Below, in pieces: positions 1 through 9,576 of a stretch of 64,000 nucleotides of DNA. Each line of letters begins with the position of its first letter. The stretch's first letter is position 1. Under the pieces are notes generated by a model. It saw only the letters and a list, made by a program, of their open reading frames with translations. It had not been told where the DNA came from and did no database searches. The DNA lies in the NCBI GenBank assembly GCA_937139335.1, contig CAKZPN010000042.1, forward strand, positions 17,015-81,014. The letters run 5' to 3'. Position numbers and translations under genes: made by a program. The DNA comes from an uncultured Roseicyclus sp. (GTDB taxonomy: Bacteria > Pseudomonadota > Alphaproteobacteria > Rhodobacterales > Rhodobacteraceae).

Positions 1-79
1 CGCAGCCCGCAGCCACCCCCAGTCTCTGGCGCGGGGACAAGGCAGCGACCCGGCGCGCCGCCAGCGTGGGTTGTGTCAC
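1..79 (-). CDS. lnt: Apolipoprotein N-acyltransferase, N-terminal fragment cut by window edge (GTG start overlapping the corC stop)
   Basis: Minus-strand GTG at 79 overlaps the corC TGA; reads MTQPTLAARRVAALSPRQRLGVAAGC...; lnt commonly follows corC in phoH-ybeY-corC-lnt. Confidence 0.5.
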   Translation of the reverse strand, partial: MTQPTLAARRVAALSPRQRLGVAAGC

Positions 80-975
80 CCGGCCACCCCTTTCGGGATC
101 CGGACCCGCAATCGCTTGATCCGCCGGGGGTCTGCCTCGATCACTTCGAATTCCACGCCCGAGGGGTGCGGCACGACCTCACCGCGCGCCGGCACCCGGC
201 CGGACAGCAGGAAGACGAGACCGCCCAGCGTGTCGACCTCTTCCTCGTCATCGACCTCGGAAAGGGCGATGCCCAGTTCCGCCTCGAACTCGTCAAGCGG
301 TGCACGCGCCAGCGCCAGCCACTGCCGTTCGCTTTCGCGGCTCCAGGGCTGCGCCTCCTCGATGTCGTGCTCGTCCTCGATCTCGCCGATGACCTGTTCG
401 ATCAGGTCCTCGATCGTCACCAGCCCGTCGACCCCGCCGTATTCGTCGATCACCAGCGCCATGTGCGTCCGCTCGGTCTGCATCTTGGTCAGCAAGACGC
501 CGATCGGCATCGAGGGCGGAACGTAGAGAAGCGGGCGCAGCATGGTGCGCAGGGAAAACTCCTCGCCCACGCCGTTGAAGCCGAAGCGCAGCGCCACGTC
601 CTTCAGGTGGACCAGCCCCAGCGGGCTGTCGAGCGTGCCCTCGTAGACCGGCAGACGGGTCATGCCGCTGTCGCGAAACACCTCGACCAGCCCCGCAAGA
701 TCGACGTCGCAGGAGACCGATTCGATCTCGGCCCGTGGGATCGACACGTCCTCGACCCGCATGCGGCGCAGGTTCGACATGCCAAAGGCCGGCGGAGCGC
801 TGCCATTGGCCCCGCCCGATGCCGGATGTTCGACAGCTTCGGAAACTTCGGCCTCGGCGTCGTCGCCCGTGCCGAACAATCGTGAGAAAAACCCCTGCCT
901 GTTAGGCCCAGAGTCGTCATCCTCGTCCTGCGCGTCGAGCGACGCCGGAGACGAGGGATCAGGGTTCGAGCTCAT
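76..975 (-). CDS. corC: CorC/HlyC-family CBS-domain protein
   Basis: MRVEDVSIPRAEIESV...SGMTRLPVYEGTLDSPLGLVHLKD...VIDEYGGVDGLVTIEDLIEQVIGEIEDEHD; next to ybeY/phoH; start taken at MSSNPDPSS. Confidence 0.9.
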   Translation of the reverse strand: MSSNPDPSSPASLDAQDEDDDSGPNRQGFFSRLFGTGDDAEAEVSEAVEHPASGGANGSAPPAFGMSNLRRMRVEDVSIPRAEIESVSCDVDLAGLVEVFRDSGMTRLPVYEGTLDSPLGLVHLKDVALRFGFNGVGEEFSLRTMLRPLLYVPPSMPIGVLLTKMQTERTHMALVIDEYGGVDGLVTIEDLIEQVIGEIEDEHDIEEAQPWSRESERQWLALARAPLDEFEAELGIALSEVDDEEEVDTLGGLVFLLSGRVPARGEVVPHPSGVEFEVIEADPRRIKRLRVRIPKGVAG

Positions 976-1019
976 GGCTCCTTTCCAGAGATTACCGGGC
1001 CTCGGTCGGCCCCACGCCC

Positions 1020-1517
1020 TCAATATGGGTCAGGGATACCCAGACTTGCAAGGATGCGGCTCTCCAGACCTTCCATCAGGGCGGCGTCGGGGTCGGTTGT
1101 GTGATCGAAACCCAACAGGTGCAGCAGACCGTGCACGATCAGGTGCATCAGGTGGTGATCGAAGGGTTTGCCAGCCCCTGCGGCCTCGCGCGTCAGCACG
1201 CCCAGCGCCAGCGCGATGTCACCAAGCTCCTCCGGCGGTCCATCAGCGGCGGGTTCGGGCAGATGCGGCATATCGCCGGGCGCTTCCGCCGCGCGATCCT
1301 CGGACGGCCAGGAGAGCACGTTGGTAGGGGCAGGTTTGCCGCGAAACTCGGCGTTCAGCGTGGCGATGCGGGTATCGTCGCAGGCCAGGATCGAGACGGC
1401 GAAGCGATCCGGATCGAGGCCAAGCTCCGCCAGCGCCGCCGCGCAGGCCGTGGTGGCAACGGTCTCCAGCACATCGGCGTCCCAGCCGTCGTCCTCGATG
1501 AGAATGTCGATCTCCAT
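1020..1517 (-). CDS. ybeY: Endoribonuclease YbeY
   Basis: HGLLHLLGFDH metal-binding motif; start at MEIDILIEDDGW; downstream of phoH. Confidence 0.93.
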   Translation of the reverse strand: MEIDILIEDDGWDADVLETVATTACAAALAELGLDPDRFAVSILACDDTRIATLNAEFRGKPAPTNVLSWPSEDRAAEAPGDMPHLPEPAADGPPEELGDIALALGVLTREAAGAGKPFDHHLMHLIVHGLLHLLGFDHTTDPDAALMEGLESRILASLGIPDPY

Positions 1518-1568
1518 GGCCCGCGCCATGCACCGGGGCGCGGGGCAGGTCAAGCGGCGGCCGGGGCC

Positions 1569-2573
1569 CTACCCGATCGGCTCGTCCGCGCCATAGGCCT
1601 CGATGATCTTGGCGACCATCGGGTGGCGCACGACGTCCTTGGAGGTGAAGTAGTTGAACGAGATGCCGGAGACATCCTTGAGGATCCGCTCCGCGTCCGA
1701 CAGCCCGCTGGTCACGCCGCGCGGCAGGTCGACCTGGCTGCGGTCGCCGGTGATGACCATGCGCGAGCCGCGCCCGAGGCGGGTCAGGAACATCTTCATC
1801 TGCATCGAGGTGGCGTTCTGCGCCTCGTCCAGCACCACATAGGCGCTCGACAGCGTGCGGCCGCGCATGAACGCCAGCGGCGCGATCTCGATGGTCTTTT
1901 CCTCCATCAGCTTCTGCAGCTGCTTGCCCGGCAGGAAATCGTTCAGCGCGTCGTAGAGCGGCTGCATGTAGGGGTCGACCTTGTCCTTCATGTCGCCGGG
2001 CAGGAAGCCCAGGCGCTCACCCGCCTCCACGGCGGGACGGCTGAGTATGATCTTGTCGACGCGGCCGTGAATCAGCTGGTTCACCGCGACCGCGACCGCG
2101 AGATAGGTCTTGCCGGTGCCCGCCGGACCGATGCCGAAGGCCAGTTCATTGGCGTAGAGCGCGCGGACATAGGCCTGCTGCGCCTCGGTCCGCGGCTCGA
2201 CCGTCTTCTTCCGCGTGCCGATCTCCAGCGAGCCCGGCTTGAACATCTCGATCTGGTCGCCCGACCGCGTACCGGTGCCTTCGTTCGAGCCGCGCAGGCG
2301 CACGGCGGCGTCGATGTCGCCGGGTTCGATCCCCCGGCCGGCCTCGAGCCGCGCGTAGAGCTTCTTCAGAACCTCGGCCGCTTCGCTGCGCGCATCGCCG
2401 AGGACGACCAGCAGATTGCCGCGGCGCAAGACATGGACGGAGAGGAGATGTTCGATCTGGGCGAGGTTGCGGTCGAATTCGCCGCACAGCTCGATCAGAA
2501 GCCGGTTGTCTGGAAATTCGAGCGCCAGCTCGACCGGGGTGCCTTCGATGGTGGCCAGTGGGGTGATTGCCAA
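1569..2573 (-). CDS. phoH: PhoH-family ATPase
   Basis: GPAGTGKTYLAVAVAV Walker A, SRPAVEAGERLGFLPGD, YVVLDEAQNAT. Confidence 0.95.
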   Translation of the reverse strand: MAITPLATIEGTPVELALEFPDNRLLIELCGEFDRNLAQIEHLLSVHVLRRGNLLVVLGDARSEAAEVLKKLYARLEAGRGIEPGDIDAAVRLRGSNEGTGTRSGDQIEMFKPGSLEIGTRKKTVEPRTEAQQAYVRALYANELAFGIGPAGTGKTYLAVAVAVNQLIHGRVDKIILSRPAVEAGERLGFLPGDMKDKVDPYMQPLYDALNDFLPGKQLQKLMEEKTIEIAPLAFMRGRTLSSAYVVLDEAQNATSMQMKMFLTRLGRGSRMVITGDRSQVDLPRGVTSGLSDAERILKDVSGISFNYFTSKDVVRHPMVAKIIEAYGADEPIG

Positions 2574-2696
2574 ATCACGCTCCGGTTTGGTGTTTCGACT
2601 GTGTCAAGTCTGGCGAGGCGCGGGGCGCAACGCAACAGGTTGTGTCACCTGTTACCAAAGTTTCTTCATACGGTGGTCGGCGGCCAGAATGAAAAC

Positions 2697-2716
2697 GGGC
2701 CGCAGTCCTGCGGCCC
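2697..2716 (-). terminator. Rho-independent terminator downstream of the 2748-3080 lipoprotein gene
   Basis: GGGCCGCAG-TC-CTGCGGCCC perfect 9-bp stem; on the minus strand followed by GTTTTC. Confidence 0.65.
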
Positions 2717-2747
2717 GGTCTCCTCATTCTGCTGTCTTGTCCGGGGC

Positions 2748-3080
2748 CTAGCCGCGGGGGACGTAATCCGCAACGCCGGGATTCCGGTCGATCGTGCCGA
2801 TGATCGAATTGGGCGGGGCGACGTTGGTACACACCGGCAGGCCCGACACCGGATCGCGGCGGCGCGACCAGTAGCCTTCGAGGCCGTCGTCGATCATCCA
2901 GATGTGGCATCCGTCGGGGTCGATGTAGATGCCCGCCTCAAGCTGCGACAGCGACCCGGCGTCAAATCCGGTGTCCCGGTCGATCGCGCGCACACCCGGC
3001 CCTGCACCCACGCCGACGCAGCCTGCCATCAGCAGGGCGGCACCGGTCAGCGCTGCGAGTTTTGTCAGTTTCAAGATCAT
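2748..3080 (-). CDS. Small putative lipoprotein with an IDPDGC...EGY...PVC motif
   Basis: Signal/lipobox MILKLTKLAALTGAALLMAGC; shares a cysteine motif with the adjacent OmpA-family protein. Confidence 0.75.
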   Translation of the reverse strand: MILKLTKLAALTGAALLMAGCVGVGAGPGVRAIDRDTGFDAGSLSQLEAGIYIDPDGCHIWMIDDGLEGYWSRRRDPVSGLPVCTNVAPPNSIIGTIDRNPGVADYVPRG

Positions 3081-3094
3081 GATCTTTCCCTCGC

Positions 3095-3667
3095 TCAACG
3101 GTAGCACACGATTTCGACGCGGCGGTTCTGCTGCATGTTCGCGGCGCTGGTGTTCGGCGCCACCGGGCGGCGTTCGCCATAGCCGATCTCGCGCGCGACC
3201 CGCGCGCCGACCGACCGGGCGACGCCTGCAACCGAGGCCGCGCGGCGCTGGCTGAGGCCCATGTTGTATTCGTCCGAGGCGCGGCTGTCGGTATGTCCGT
3301 AGATCGCGTAGGCAAAGGCGCCGGCCGAGCTGAAGAACTGCTCCAGCTGCGCCCGGCCCGAGGTGGTCAACCGCGAGCTGTCGGTATGGAACAGAACGTC
3401 GGTGTTGGTGACGGCGCAGGTGTTCACGTCGAGACAGACGGGCATGCCGTTTTCGGGGTTGACGCGGCCCTCCATGTAGCCTTCGACGCCGCCATCGGCG
3501 ACCCAGTGCATGCAGCCATCCGGGTCGATCCAGATGCCCGGACGCACCGTTCCGGTGATCGTGACCGTCTCCTGGGCCATGGCAGCGACCGGCGCCAGCA
3601 GCACCGTCGCCGCGGCCATCGCCGCAGCGCCCAAAATGCGAACAAATATGCGTGACAGTCGGGTCAT
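3095..3667 (-). CDS. OmpA-family protein with N-terminal IDPDGC...EGY...PVC motif
   Basis: C-terminal YGHTDSRASDEYNMGLSQRRAASVAGV...GYGERRPVAPNTSAANMQQNRRVEIV; signal peptide at MTRLSRIFVRILGAAAM. Confidence 0.88.
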   Translation of the reverse strand: MTRLSRIFVRILGAAAMAAATVLLAPVAAMAQETVTITGTVRPGIWIDPDGCMHWVADGGVEGYMEGRVNPENGMPVCLDVNTCAVTNTDVLFHTDSSRLTTSGRAQLEQFFSSAGAFAYAIYGHTDSRASDEYNMGLSQRRAASVAGVARSVGARVAREIGYGERRPVAPNTSAANMQQNRRVEIVCYR

Positions 3668-4091
3668 CACATCAACATCCCCCAAAATGTAACCGGTCCG
3701 TTCTCGCGCCCGATGTGGCCTGGCAGGAGCCGCACGAAAACATCTTTGATTTCGGCACGATAGCAGCATGCCCTGACAAGGAAAGAACATTTTTGCCGAG
3801 AGTGTCGACGGATCGGAAACAACCTGAACGCGAATCGCTCTTTTGGCGTGGAATCGCATCGGATTGTTCCGACCCTGGGGCGGGGGGCGCGCCGCCTGCG
3901 TCCGCGTGTCTCGGCAAGGCCGGAGCCAATCCCTTGCCGAACGCTGCATTGTTCACCGACTGGCGACAAGCCGAGCGCATTTCTGTGGAAATGTGACCAC
4001 ATTGTGGCGACGGTCGTGCTAGACTTGTCCCGACGGTCCGGGCTGCCATCCGGTCCTCATTCCATCATTCCTTTGGGGGAAGGACACCACC

Positions 4092-4424
4092 ATGACAGCT
4101 TTGAAGGCTCTCTCTGCGGCTGCACTCGCCGGTGCGGCGTGGCTTGCGCCGGTCACATCGGCCAGCGCGGACAACTACGGCTACCGCCACGGCGGCGCCA
4201 CCCACGTCATCACGGTCAGCTGCTACCGCGGCCCGTGGCAGGACGTGATCTGGGACCGGCCCAACCCGGAGTTCACCGACAGCCTGGTCAGCGCCGGCTA
4301 CTCGTTCCCGGAGGCTCACGCGATCGGCGAACGTGTCTGTCGCGATCCGGGCGCTGTGGGTCAGCCCAACGTCCTGCTCGCGACGATGACCTCAATCCTG
4401 CGCGAGTCGCCGCCCCGGCGCTGA
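4092..4424 (+). CDS. Secreted hypothetical protein
   Basis: 110 aa with signal peptide MTALKALSAAALAGAAWLAPVTSASA; no recognised domain. Confidence 0.6.
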   Translation: MTALKALSAAALAGAAWLAPVTSASADNYGYRHGGATHVITVSCYRGPWQDVIWDRPNPEFTDSLVSAGYSFPEAHAIGERVCRDPGAVGQPNVLLATMTSILRESPPRR

Positions 4425-4445
4425 ACCGTCGGCGCGATTGCTGGC

Positions 4446-5771
4446 CTAGGCCAGCAGCCGCCCGGCCAGTGAATTGGTGTTCGACCCGACGATCTCGACG
4501 GCCGCTATGTCGCCCAAAAGCGACTCGGGGCCGTCGACATGGACCGCGTGCAGGTAGTCGGATTTCCCGGTGATCTGCCCCGCCATCCGCCCCGACTTTT
4601 CGAACAGGACCTGCAACCTGCGACCGACCATGCCCTGTTGCGTCGCGCGCTGCTGGTCCGTCACCAGCGCCTGCAACCGCTGCAACCGCTCGTCTGCCTC
4701 GGCGGCGTCGACCTGTTCGCGCTCGGCGGCGGGCGTGCCGGGGCGCGGGGAATACTTGAACGAATAGGCGCTGCCGTAGCCGACGCTGCGCACCAGATCG
4801 AGGGTCGCCTCGAAATCCGCCGCGGTCTCGCCCGGAAAGCCCACGATGAAATCGCCGGACAGCACGAGATCGGGCCGCGCGGCGCGGATCCGCTCTATCA
4901 GGCGCAGGTAGCACTCCGCCGTGTGCTTCCGGTTCATCGCCTTCAGGATGCGGTCCGACCCCGACTGCACTGGCAGGTGCAGATAGGGCATCAGCTTGGC
5001 GCAGTCGCCATGGGCGGCGATCAGGTCGTCTTCCATGTCGTTGGGGTGCGAGGTGGTGTAGCGGATGCGGTCGAGCCCGTCGATCTCGGCCAGTTCGCGC
5101 ACCAGCCGCGCCAGCCCCCATTCGCCCCCCTGCGGCCCCGGCCCGTGGTAGGCATTCACGTTCTGACCCAGAAGCGTGATCTCGCGCACGCCACGCTCCA
5201 CCAGGTCACGCGCCTCGCGCAGCAGACGCTCCGCCGGGCGGCTGACCTCGGCGCCACGGGTGTAGGGCACGACGCAGAAGGAACAGAACTTGTCGCAGCC
5301 TTCCTGCACGGTCAGGAACGCCGCCGGCCCCCGGTTGGTGCCGCGCCCCTTGGGCAGATGGGCGAACTTGTCTTCCTCGGGAAACTCGGTGTCGAGCGCG
5401 GTTTCGCCCCGCTCCACCGCCTCCATCATCGCCGGCAGGCGGTGATAGGTCTGCGGCCCGACGACAAGATCGACGATCGGCATGCGGCGCATGATCTCGC
5501 CGCCCTCGGCCTGCGCGACGCAACCGGCCACCCCGATCTTCAGCTCGGGCTTGGCGTCGTGCAGCGGGCGCAGGCGGCCGAGATCGGAATAGAGCTTTTC
5601 CGCGGCCTTCTCGCGGATGTGGCAGGTGTTGAGCAGGATCATGTCCGCCGCTTCGGGCGTGTCGACCTGCACATAGCCCTGCGCGCCCAGCGTCTCGGCC
5701 ATGCGTTCGCTGTCATAGACGTTCATCTGACAGCCATAGGTCTTGACGTAGAGCTTCTTTGCCTCGGTCAT
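4446..5771 (-). CDS. miaB: tRNA-2-methylthio-N6-dimethylallyladenosine synthase
   Basis: [20 protein letters not shown], radical [23 protein letters not shown]; start at MTEAKK. Confidence 0.95.
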   Translation of the reverse strand: MTEAKKLYVKTYGCQMNVYDSERMAETLGAQGYVQVDTPEAADMILLNTCHIREKAAEKLYSDLGRLRPLHDAKPELKIGVAGCVAQAEGGEIMRRMPIVDLVVGPQTYHRLPAMMEAVERGETALDTEFPEEDKFAHLPKGRGTNRGPAAFLTVQEGCDKFCSFCVVPYTRGAEVSRPAERLLREARDLVERGVREITLLGQNVNAYHGPGPQGGEWGLARLVRELAEIDGLDRIRYTTSHPNDMEDDLIAAHGDCAKLMPYLHLPVQSGSDRILKAMNRKHTAECYLRLIERIRAARPDLVLSGDFIVGFPGETAADFEATLDLVRSVGYGSAYSFKYSPRPGTPAAEREQVDAAEADERLQRLQALVTDQQRATQQGMVGRRLQVLFEKSGRMAGQITGKSDYLHAVHVDGPESLLGDIAAVEIVGSNTNSLAGRLLA

Positions 5772-5926
5772 CGCGCGCATCCGGCCTTCTGGGTCAGGAA
5801 ATCCCGATCCGCCGCATGTACAGCGCCGCAGACGCCGCTTCAACCGATCGGCGCGATTGAATTCCCGCCGGCGCCGGGCCAGACTGCGCGCCGAGGCAGA
5901 CACAACAGACCGGCAAGGCCGCCCCG

Positions 5927-6799
5927 ATGGATTTCGACAGTCTCGACCAGTTCGCCGCGGCGCGGCCCGGCTCCTTCGGCAAGGGACCGGCGGCGATGGT
6001 CGTGGCCGAGGACCGGGTCGAGGTCGGCGCGACGCTCGACCATGTCCGCTCGCTGGGGTTCCGGCATGTCTTCGTGCTGGCCCCGCCGGACCTGCGCGTG
6101 CCTCCCGCGCCCGATGGGTCGAAGGTGGAACAGCACGTGATCCGCGCCCGCAGCCGTGCGCCCGGTGCCACCCAGCAGGCGGTGAACACGCTGATCGACA
6201 AGATGCCGGGCGAATGGCTGCACTACTGCTACAACGGCGAGTTCCTGTTCTACCCGTTCTGCGAAGATCGCAGCGTGGGCGAGATGGTCACCTGGGTTAT
6301 GGAGGAGCGGCGCAGCGCGGTCCTGACCTACGTGATCGACCTCTATGCCCCCGACCTGCGCGCCTACCCCGATGCCGTCGCGCTCGATTCCGCGATGCTG
6401 GACAGCTCGGGCTACTACGCCGAGGGGCGGCCGGACGAGAATGGACACCCGCGCGAGCGGCAACTGGATTTCTACGGCGGGCTGCGCTGGCGGTTCGAGG
6501 AACATGTCGCCAAGCCCAAGCGCAAGATCGACCGCGTCGGCCTGTTCCAGGCCCGGCCGGGCCTGCGGCTGCGCGACGATCACACGCTGTCCGACGAGGA
6601 AATGAACACCTACACCTGCCCGTGGCACCATTCGCTGACGGCGGCGATCTGTTCGTTCCGGGTCGCCAAGGCGCTGCGCACCAACCCCGGCTCGCGCCAT
6701 GACATCTCGGATTTCCGCTGGCACCGCTCGACCCCATTCCACTGGTCGTCGCTGCAACTGATGGAGCTGGGGCTGATGGAACCGGGGCAATGGTTCTGA
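5927..6799 (+). CDS. Conserved hypothetical protein (possible distant glycosyltransferase-like fold)
   Basis: 290-aa uninterrupted ORF between miaB and an MFS gene; annotation uncertain. Confidence 0.7.
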   Translation: MDFDSLDQFAAARPGSFGKGPAAMVVAEDRVEVGATLDHVRSLGFRHVFVLAPPDLRVPPAPDGSKVEQHVIRARSRAPGATQQAVNTLIDKMPGEWLHYCYNGEFLFYPFCEDRSVGEMVTWVMEERRSAVLTYVIDLYAPDLRAYPDAVALDSAMLDSSGYYAEGRPDENGHPRERQLDFYGGLRWRFEEHVAKPKRKIDRVGLFQARPGLRLRDDHTLSDEEMNTYTCPWHHSLTAAICSFRVAKALRTNPGSRHDISDFRWHRSTPFHWSSLQLMELGLMEPGQWF

Positions 6800-6803
6800 G
6801 GCG

Positions 6804-7991
6804 ATGACACCCCCGCCCCCGGCTTGGCGGGACCGGCCCGTGCTGGCCTTCATGGTCGCCGAAACGGTGATCTGGGCCGCGATCTTCTACAGTTTCCCGG
6901 CTCTGGTGCTGCACTGGCAGGGCGAATTCGGCTGGTCCGCGACGGTGGCGATGGGGGCCTTCAGCCTGGCGCTGGCGGTGCAGGGGCTGGCCGCGCCCTC
7001 GGTCGGGCGGGCCATCGACAGCGGCTTTGCACCCTTGGGCTTTGTGCTGGGCACCGTCGGGGCCGTGGCGGGGCTGGCGACGCTGACGCAGGTGCAGTCG
7101 GTGGGCGCCTTCTACGCCGCCTGGGCCTGGATCGGCCTGATGATGGGCTTCACGCTCTACGACGCGACCTTCTCGGTGGTGACGCGGGCGCGGGGCGCCG
7201 GGGCAAGGTCGGCGATCACCGCGATCACGCTGGCGGCAGGTTTCGCCTCGACCCTCGCCTTCCCGCTCACGGCCTGGGTGACAGAGGCCGCAGGCTGGCG
7301 CGCGGCGGTCTGGGTGTTGGCCGCACTGGTCGCGGTCTGTGTGTTGCCGCTGGTCGCCTTCGCCGCGCGAAAGCTGGAGGCCGAGGCGCGGGCGCGGACC
7401 GCCGTTGCGCTCGACCCCGCCACGTCCCGGCTGCGCGCCAACAGGCGGCCCGGCTACTGGCCGCTGGCGGGTGGCTTTGCCCTGACCGCGCTCGGCGTGG
7501 GGGTGTTGCTCTCGAACCTCCTGCCGCTGATGGCGTCTTTGGGCGTGCCGGACGGGCTGGCGATCCTCGCCGCGTCCATCATCGGTCCGGCGCAGGTGGC
7601 GGGCCGGATCCTGCTGATCCTCGCCGGCGCCCGCGTTGCAGCGCAGCGCGTGTCGATCGGCGCTTTCGTGGTGCTGGCCGTGGCCGCCGCCGTGCTGGGG
7701 GCTGCCGCCGCCCTGCCCGCGCTGGCCCTCGTCTTCGCCGTCGCGCAGGGCGTGGGCAACGGCGTCATCTCCATCCTGCGCCCGGTCGTCACGCGCGAGG
7801 TAATGGGCGAGGCGGGCTATGGCGAAAGCGCCGGCGCGGTGGCACGGTTGTCGCTCTACGCCTTCGCGCTCGCCCCGACGCTGGGCGCGGTGCTCGCCGA
7901 CCTGTTCGGCTACGGCGCGGTCATCGCCCTTTGCGTCGCGGCCCCGCTGGCCGGCGCGGTGCTCCTGGCGCGCTTCGCCCCTGCCCCATGA
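6804..7991 (+). CDS. MFS transporter
   Basis: About 12 hydrophobic segments, 395 aa, MFS-like. Confidence 0.88.
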   Translation: MTPPPPAWRDRPVLAFMVAETVIWAAIFYSFPALVLHWQGEFGWSATVAMGAFSLALAVQGLAAPSVGRAIDSGFAPLGFVLGTVGAVAGLATLTQVQSVGAFYAAWAWIGLMMGFTLYDATFSVVTRARGAGARSAITAITLAAGFASTLAFPLTAWVTEAAGWRAAVWVLAALVAVCVLPLVAFAARKLEAEARARTAVALDPATSRLRANRRPGYWPLAGGFALTALGVGVLLSNLLPLMASLGVPDGLAILAASIIGPAQVAGRILLILAGARVAAQRVSIGAFVVLAVAAAVLGAAAALPALALVFAVAQGVGNGVISILRPVVTREVMGEAGYGESAGAVARLSLYAFALAPTLGAVLADLFGYGAVIALCVAAPLAGAVLLARFAPAP

Positions 7992-7994
7992 GCA

Positions 7995-8020
7995 AAGGGC
8001 GGCCCCGCGGGACCGCCCTT
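7995..8020. terminator. Bidirectional terminator between MFS gene and hsp20
   Basis: AAGGGCGG-N10-CCGCCCTT perfect 8-bp inverted repeat between convergent genes. Confidence 0.6.
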
Positions 8021-8043
8021 CGACATTCGCACTGCAATCGGGA

Positions 8044-8499
8044 TCAGGCGGTTTCCGCCTCGATCACCTTGCGGCCGGAGCGCGCGATCTCGATCTGGCG
8101 CGGCTTCAGGGCTTCGGGCACTTCGCGCACGAGGTCGATGTGCAGCATGCCGTTCTCATGCAGAGCGCCGGTCACGCGGACGTGGTCGGCCAGCTGGAAC
8201 CGCTTTTCGAAGGCGCGGGTGGCGATGCCGCGATGCAGGTAGGTGCGGCTTGCCTCCTCCTGCGCCTTGCGGGCGGCGACGATCAGTTCCTGCTCGCGCT
8301 GCTCGACGCTCAGGTCGGCCTCGCTGAAGCCGGCCACGGCGATCGAGATGCGATAGGCGCTCTCGTCGGTCTTTTCGATGTTGTAGGGCGGGTAGGTCGG
8401 GACGGTGCTGTCTTGCGACATCACGCGGTCAAGCATGTCTGCCATCCGGTCGAAACCGACACTGGCACGGTACAGCGGGGAAAGGTCATAGTTCCGCAT
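8044..8499 (-). CDS. Hsp20/IbpA-family small heat-shock protein
   Basis: YPPYNIEKTDESAYRISIAVAGFSEADLSVEQREQELIVAARK...YLHRGIATRAFEKRFQLADHVRV. Confidence 0.95.
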   Translation of the reverse strand: MRNYDLSPLYRASVGFDRMADMLDRVMSQDSTVPTYPPYNIEKTDESAYRISIAVAGFSEADLSVEQREQELIVAARKAQEEASRTYLHRGIATRAFEKRFQLADHVRVTGALHENGMLHIDLVREVPEALKPRQIEIARSGRKVIEAETA

Positions 8500-8500
8500 C

Positions 8501-8560
8501 TGTCATCCTCCATTGAGCGACAACTGAAATGTCGGACCGCCCCGTCTGCGGGCACGGTCC
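8501..8560 (-). promoter_or_regulatory. Candidate ROSE-like RNA thermometer in hsp20 5' UTR
   Basis: RNA UGUCGCU-CAAUGG-AGGAUGACA: UCGCU (UYGCU) can pair with Shine-Dalgarno AGGA with one G bulged; preceded by strong hairpin GGACCG...CGGTCC at 8534-8560. Confidence 0.55.
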
Positions 8561-8655
8561 TGGGGTGAAGCGCGACGGCCCGGCTGGCGGCACCCTCGCG
8601 CATCAGAAATTTGGGAAGCGGTGCGGGGCCTGTCAAGACCTCGGGCATGGGGCGA

Positions 8656-9498
8656 TCAGGGGCGCAGGAAGCGCGCGCCGATGCCGTCGCGCGCCAGGCC
8701 GCCGTCGCCCACCGACCGGAAGGTGACGCTGCCGCCTTGCGTGGCCCGCACGCCCGCACGCGGTTGCGACGCGAGGAGGTCCGGCAGCAGGGTTTCCGGC
8801 ACGACCGCAACGCTGACCGCCTCGCCCTCCACTTCGGCCCCGCCCGAGACAATCGCCACGATCTCCGGCCCGCCGGGCCCGACGGAGATGACTGGCGCCC
8901 CCGAACTTCCCGCCTCGATGCTGCAGGTCAACAGCATCACGCTGCCCTCTCGCGAAAGGATCCGGCAGCCTTCCTCGATCGAGGGGAACGCTTCGCGGTC
9001 GGCGCCGTAGGACACGAGCGTCACCTCGCGGCGCAGCATCGCGGGTCGTCCGACCACCATCGGCGGCACGCTGCTTTCCGGGACAGGCTGGTCAAGGCGC
9101 AACAGGGCGACATCGGCAGCGATCGACGCGAAATCGGCAAGGCCGGCGGACCGCACGTAGCCTGCGGGCACGCTGCTCTGGACCACGCCGCGCGTCGCCT
9201 CCGACCGGCCATGGCGAAGCCCGGCGGAAAAGCTCAAATCGGCGTCAGGCAGGCGCCGACCCTCGGGCGAATACAGGCAATGCGCGGCGGTCAGCGCCAG
9301 GTCGGGCGCGATCAGCGTTGCCGTGCAGAACGAAATCCCGGTGTCGAGGCGCCCCACCGCCTCCCAGTCGCGCGCCTCATCGGCCGTGTGCATCGCGCGC
9401 AGGGGCGGCTCGGACGCCCCGCCAACCTCCTGCCCAGACAGGGGCAGGCTCAGAGGAACCAGCGCGACCAGCGCGAGAACAAGGACAGGACGGCGCAT
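8656..9498 (-). CDS. Trypsin-like/V8-like secreted serine protease
   Basis: Signal peptide, LTAAHCLY, VALLRLDQP, EAGSSGAPVISV. Confidence 0.88.
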   Translation of the reverse strand: MRRPVLVLALVALVPLSLPLSGQEVGGASEPPLRAMHTADEARDWEAVGRLDTGISFCTATLIAPDLALTAAHCLYSPEGRRLPDADLSFSAGLRHGRSEATRGVVQSSVPAGYVRSAGLADFASIAADVALLRLDQPVPESSVPPMVVGRPAMLRREVTLVSYGADREAFPSIEEGCRILSREGSVMLLTCSIEAGSSGAPVISVGPGGPEIVAIVSGGAEVEGEAVSVAVVPETLLPDLLASQPRAGVRATQGGSVTFRSVGDGGLARDGIGARFLRP

Positions 9499-9576
9499 CG
9501 ATTCCGGATCATCGCGGACAGGGTGGTCCCTGATCGCAGTGCAACCGGGCAGAATTATGGCCCGCCCCTCGCCCCC

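Noticed and set aside
1101-3104. 667-aa plus-strand ORF
   Set aside because: Antisense to ybeY and phoH; low-complexity composition typical of high-GC shadow ORFs.
4539-6140. 533-aa plus-strand ORF
   Set aside because: Antisense to miaB, which has clear motifs; shadow ORF.
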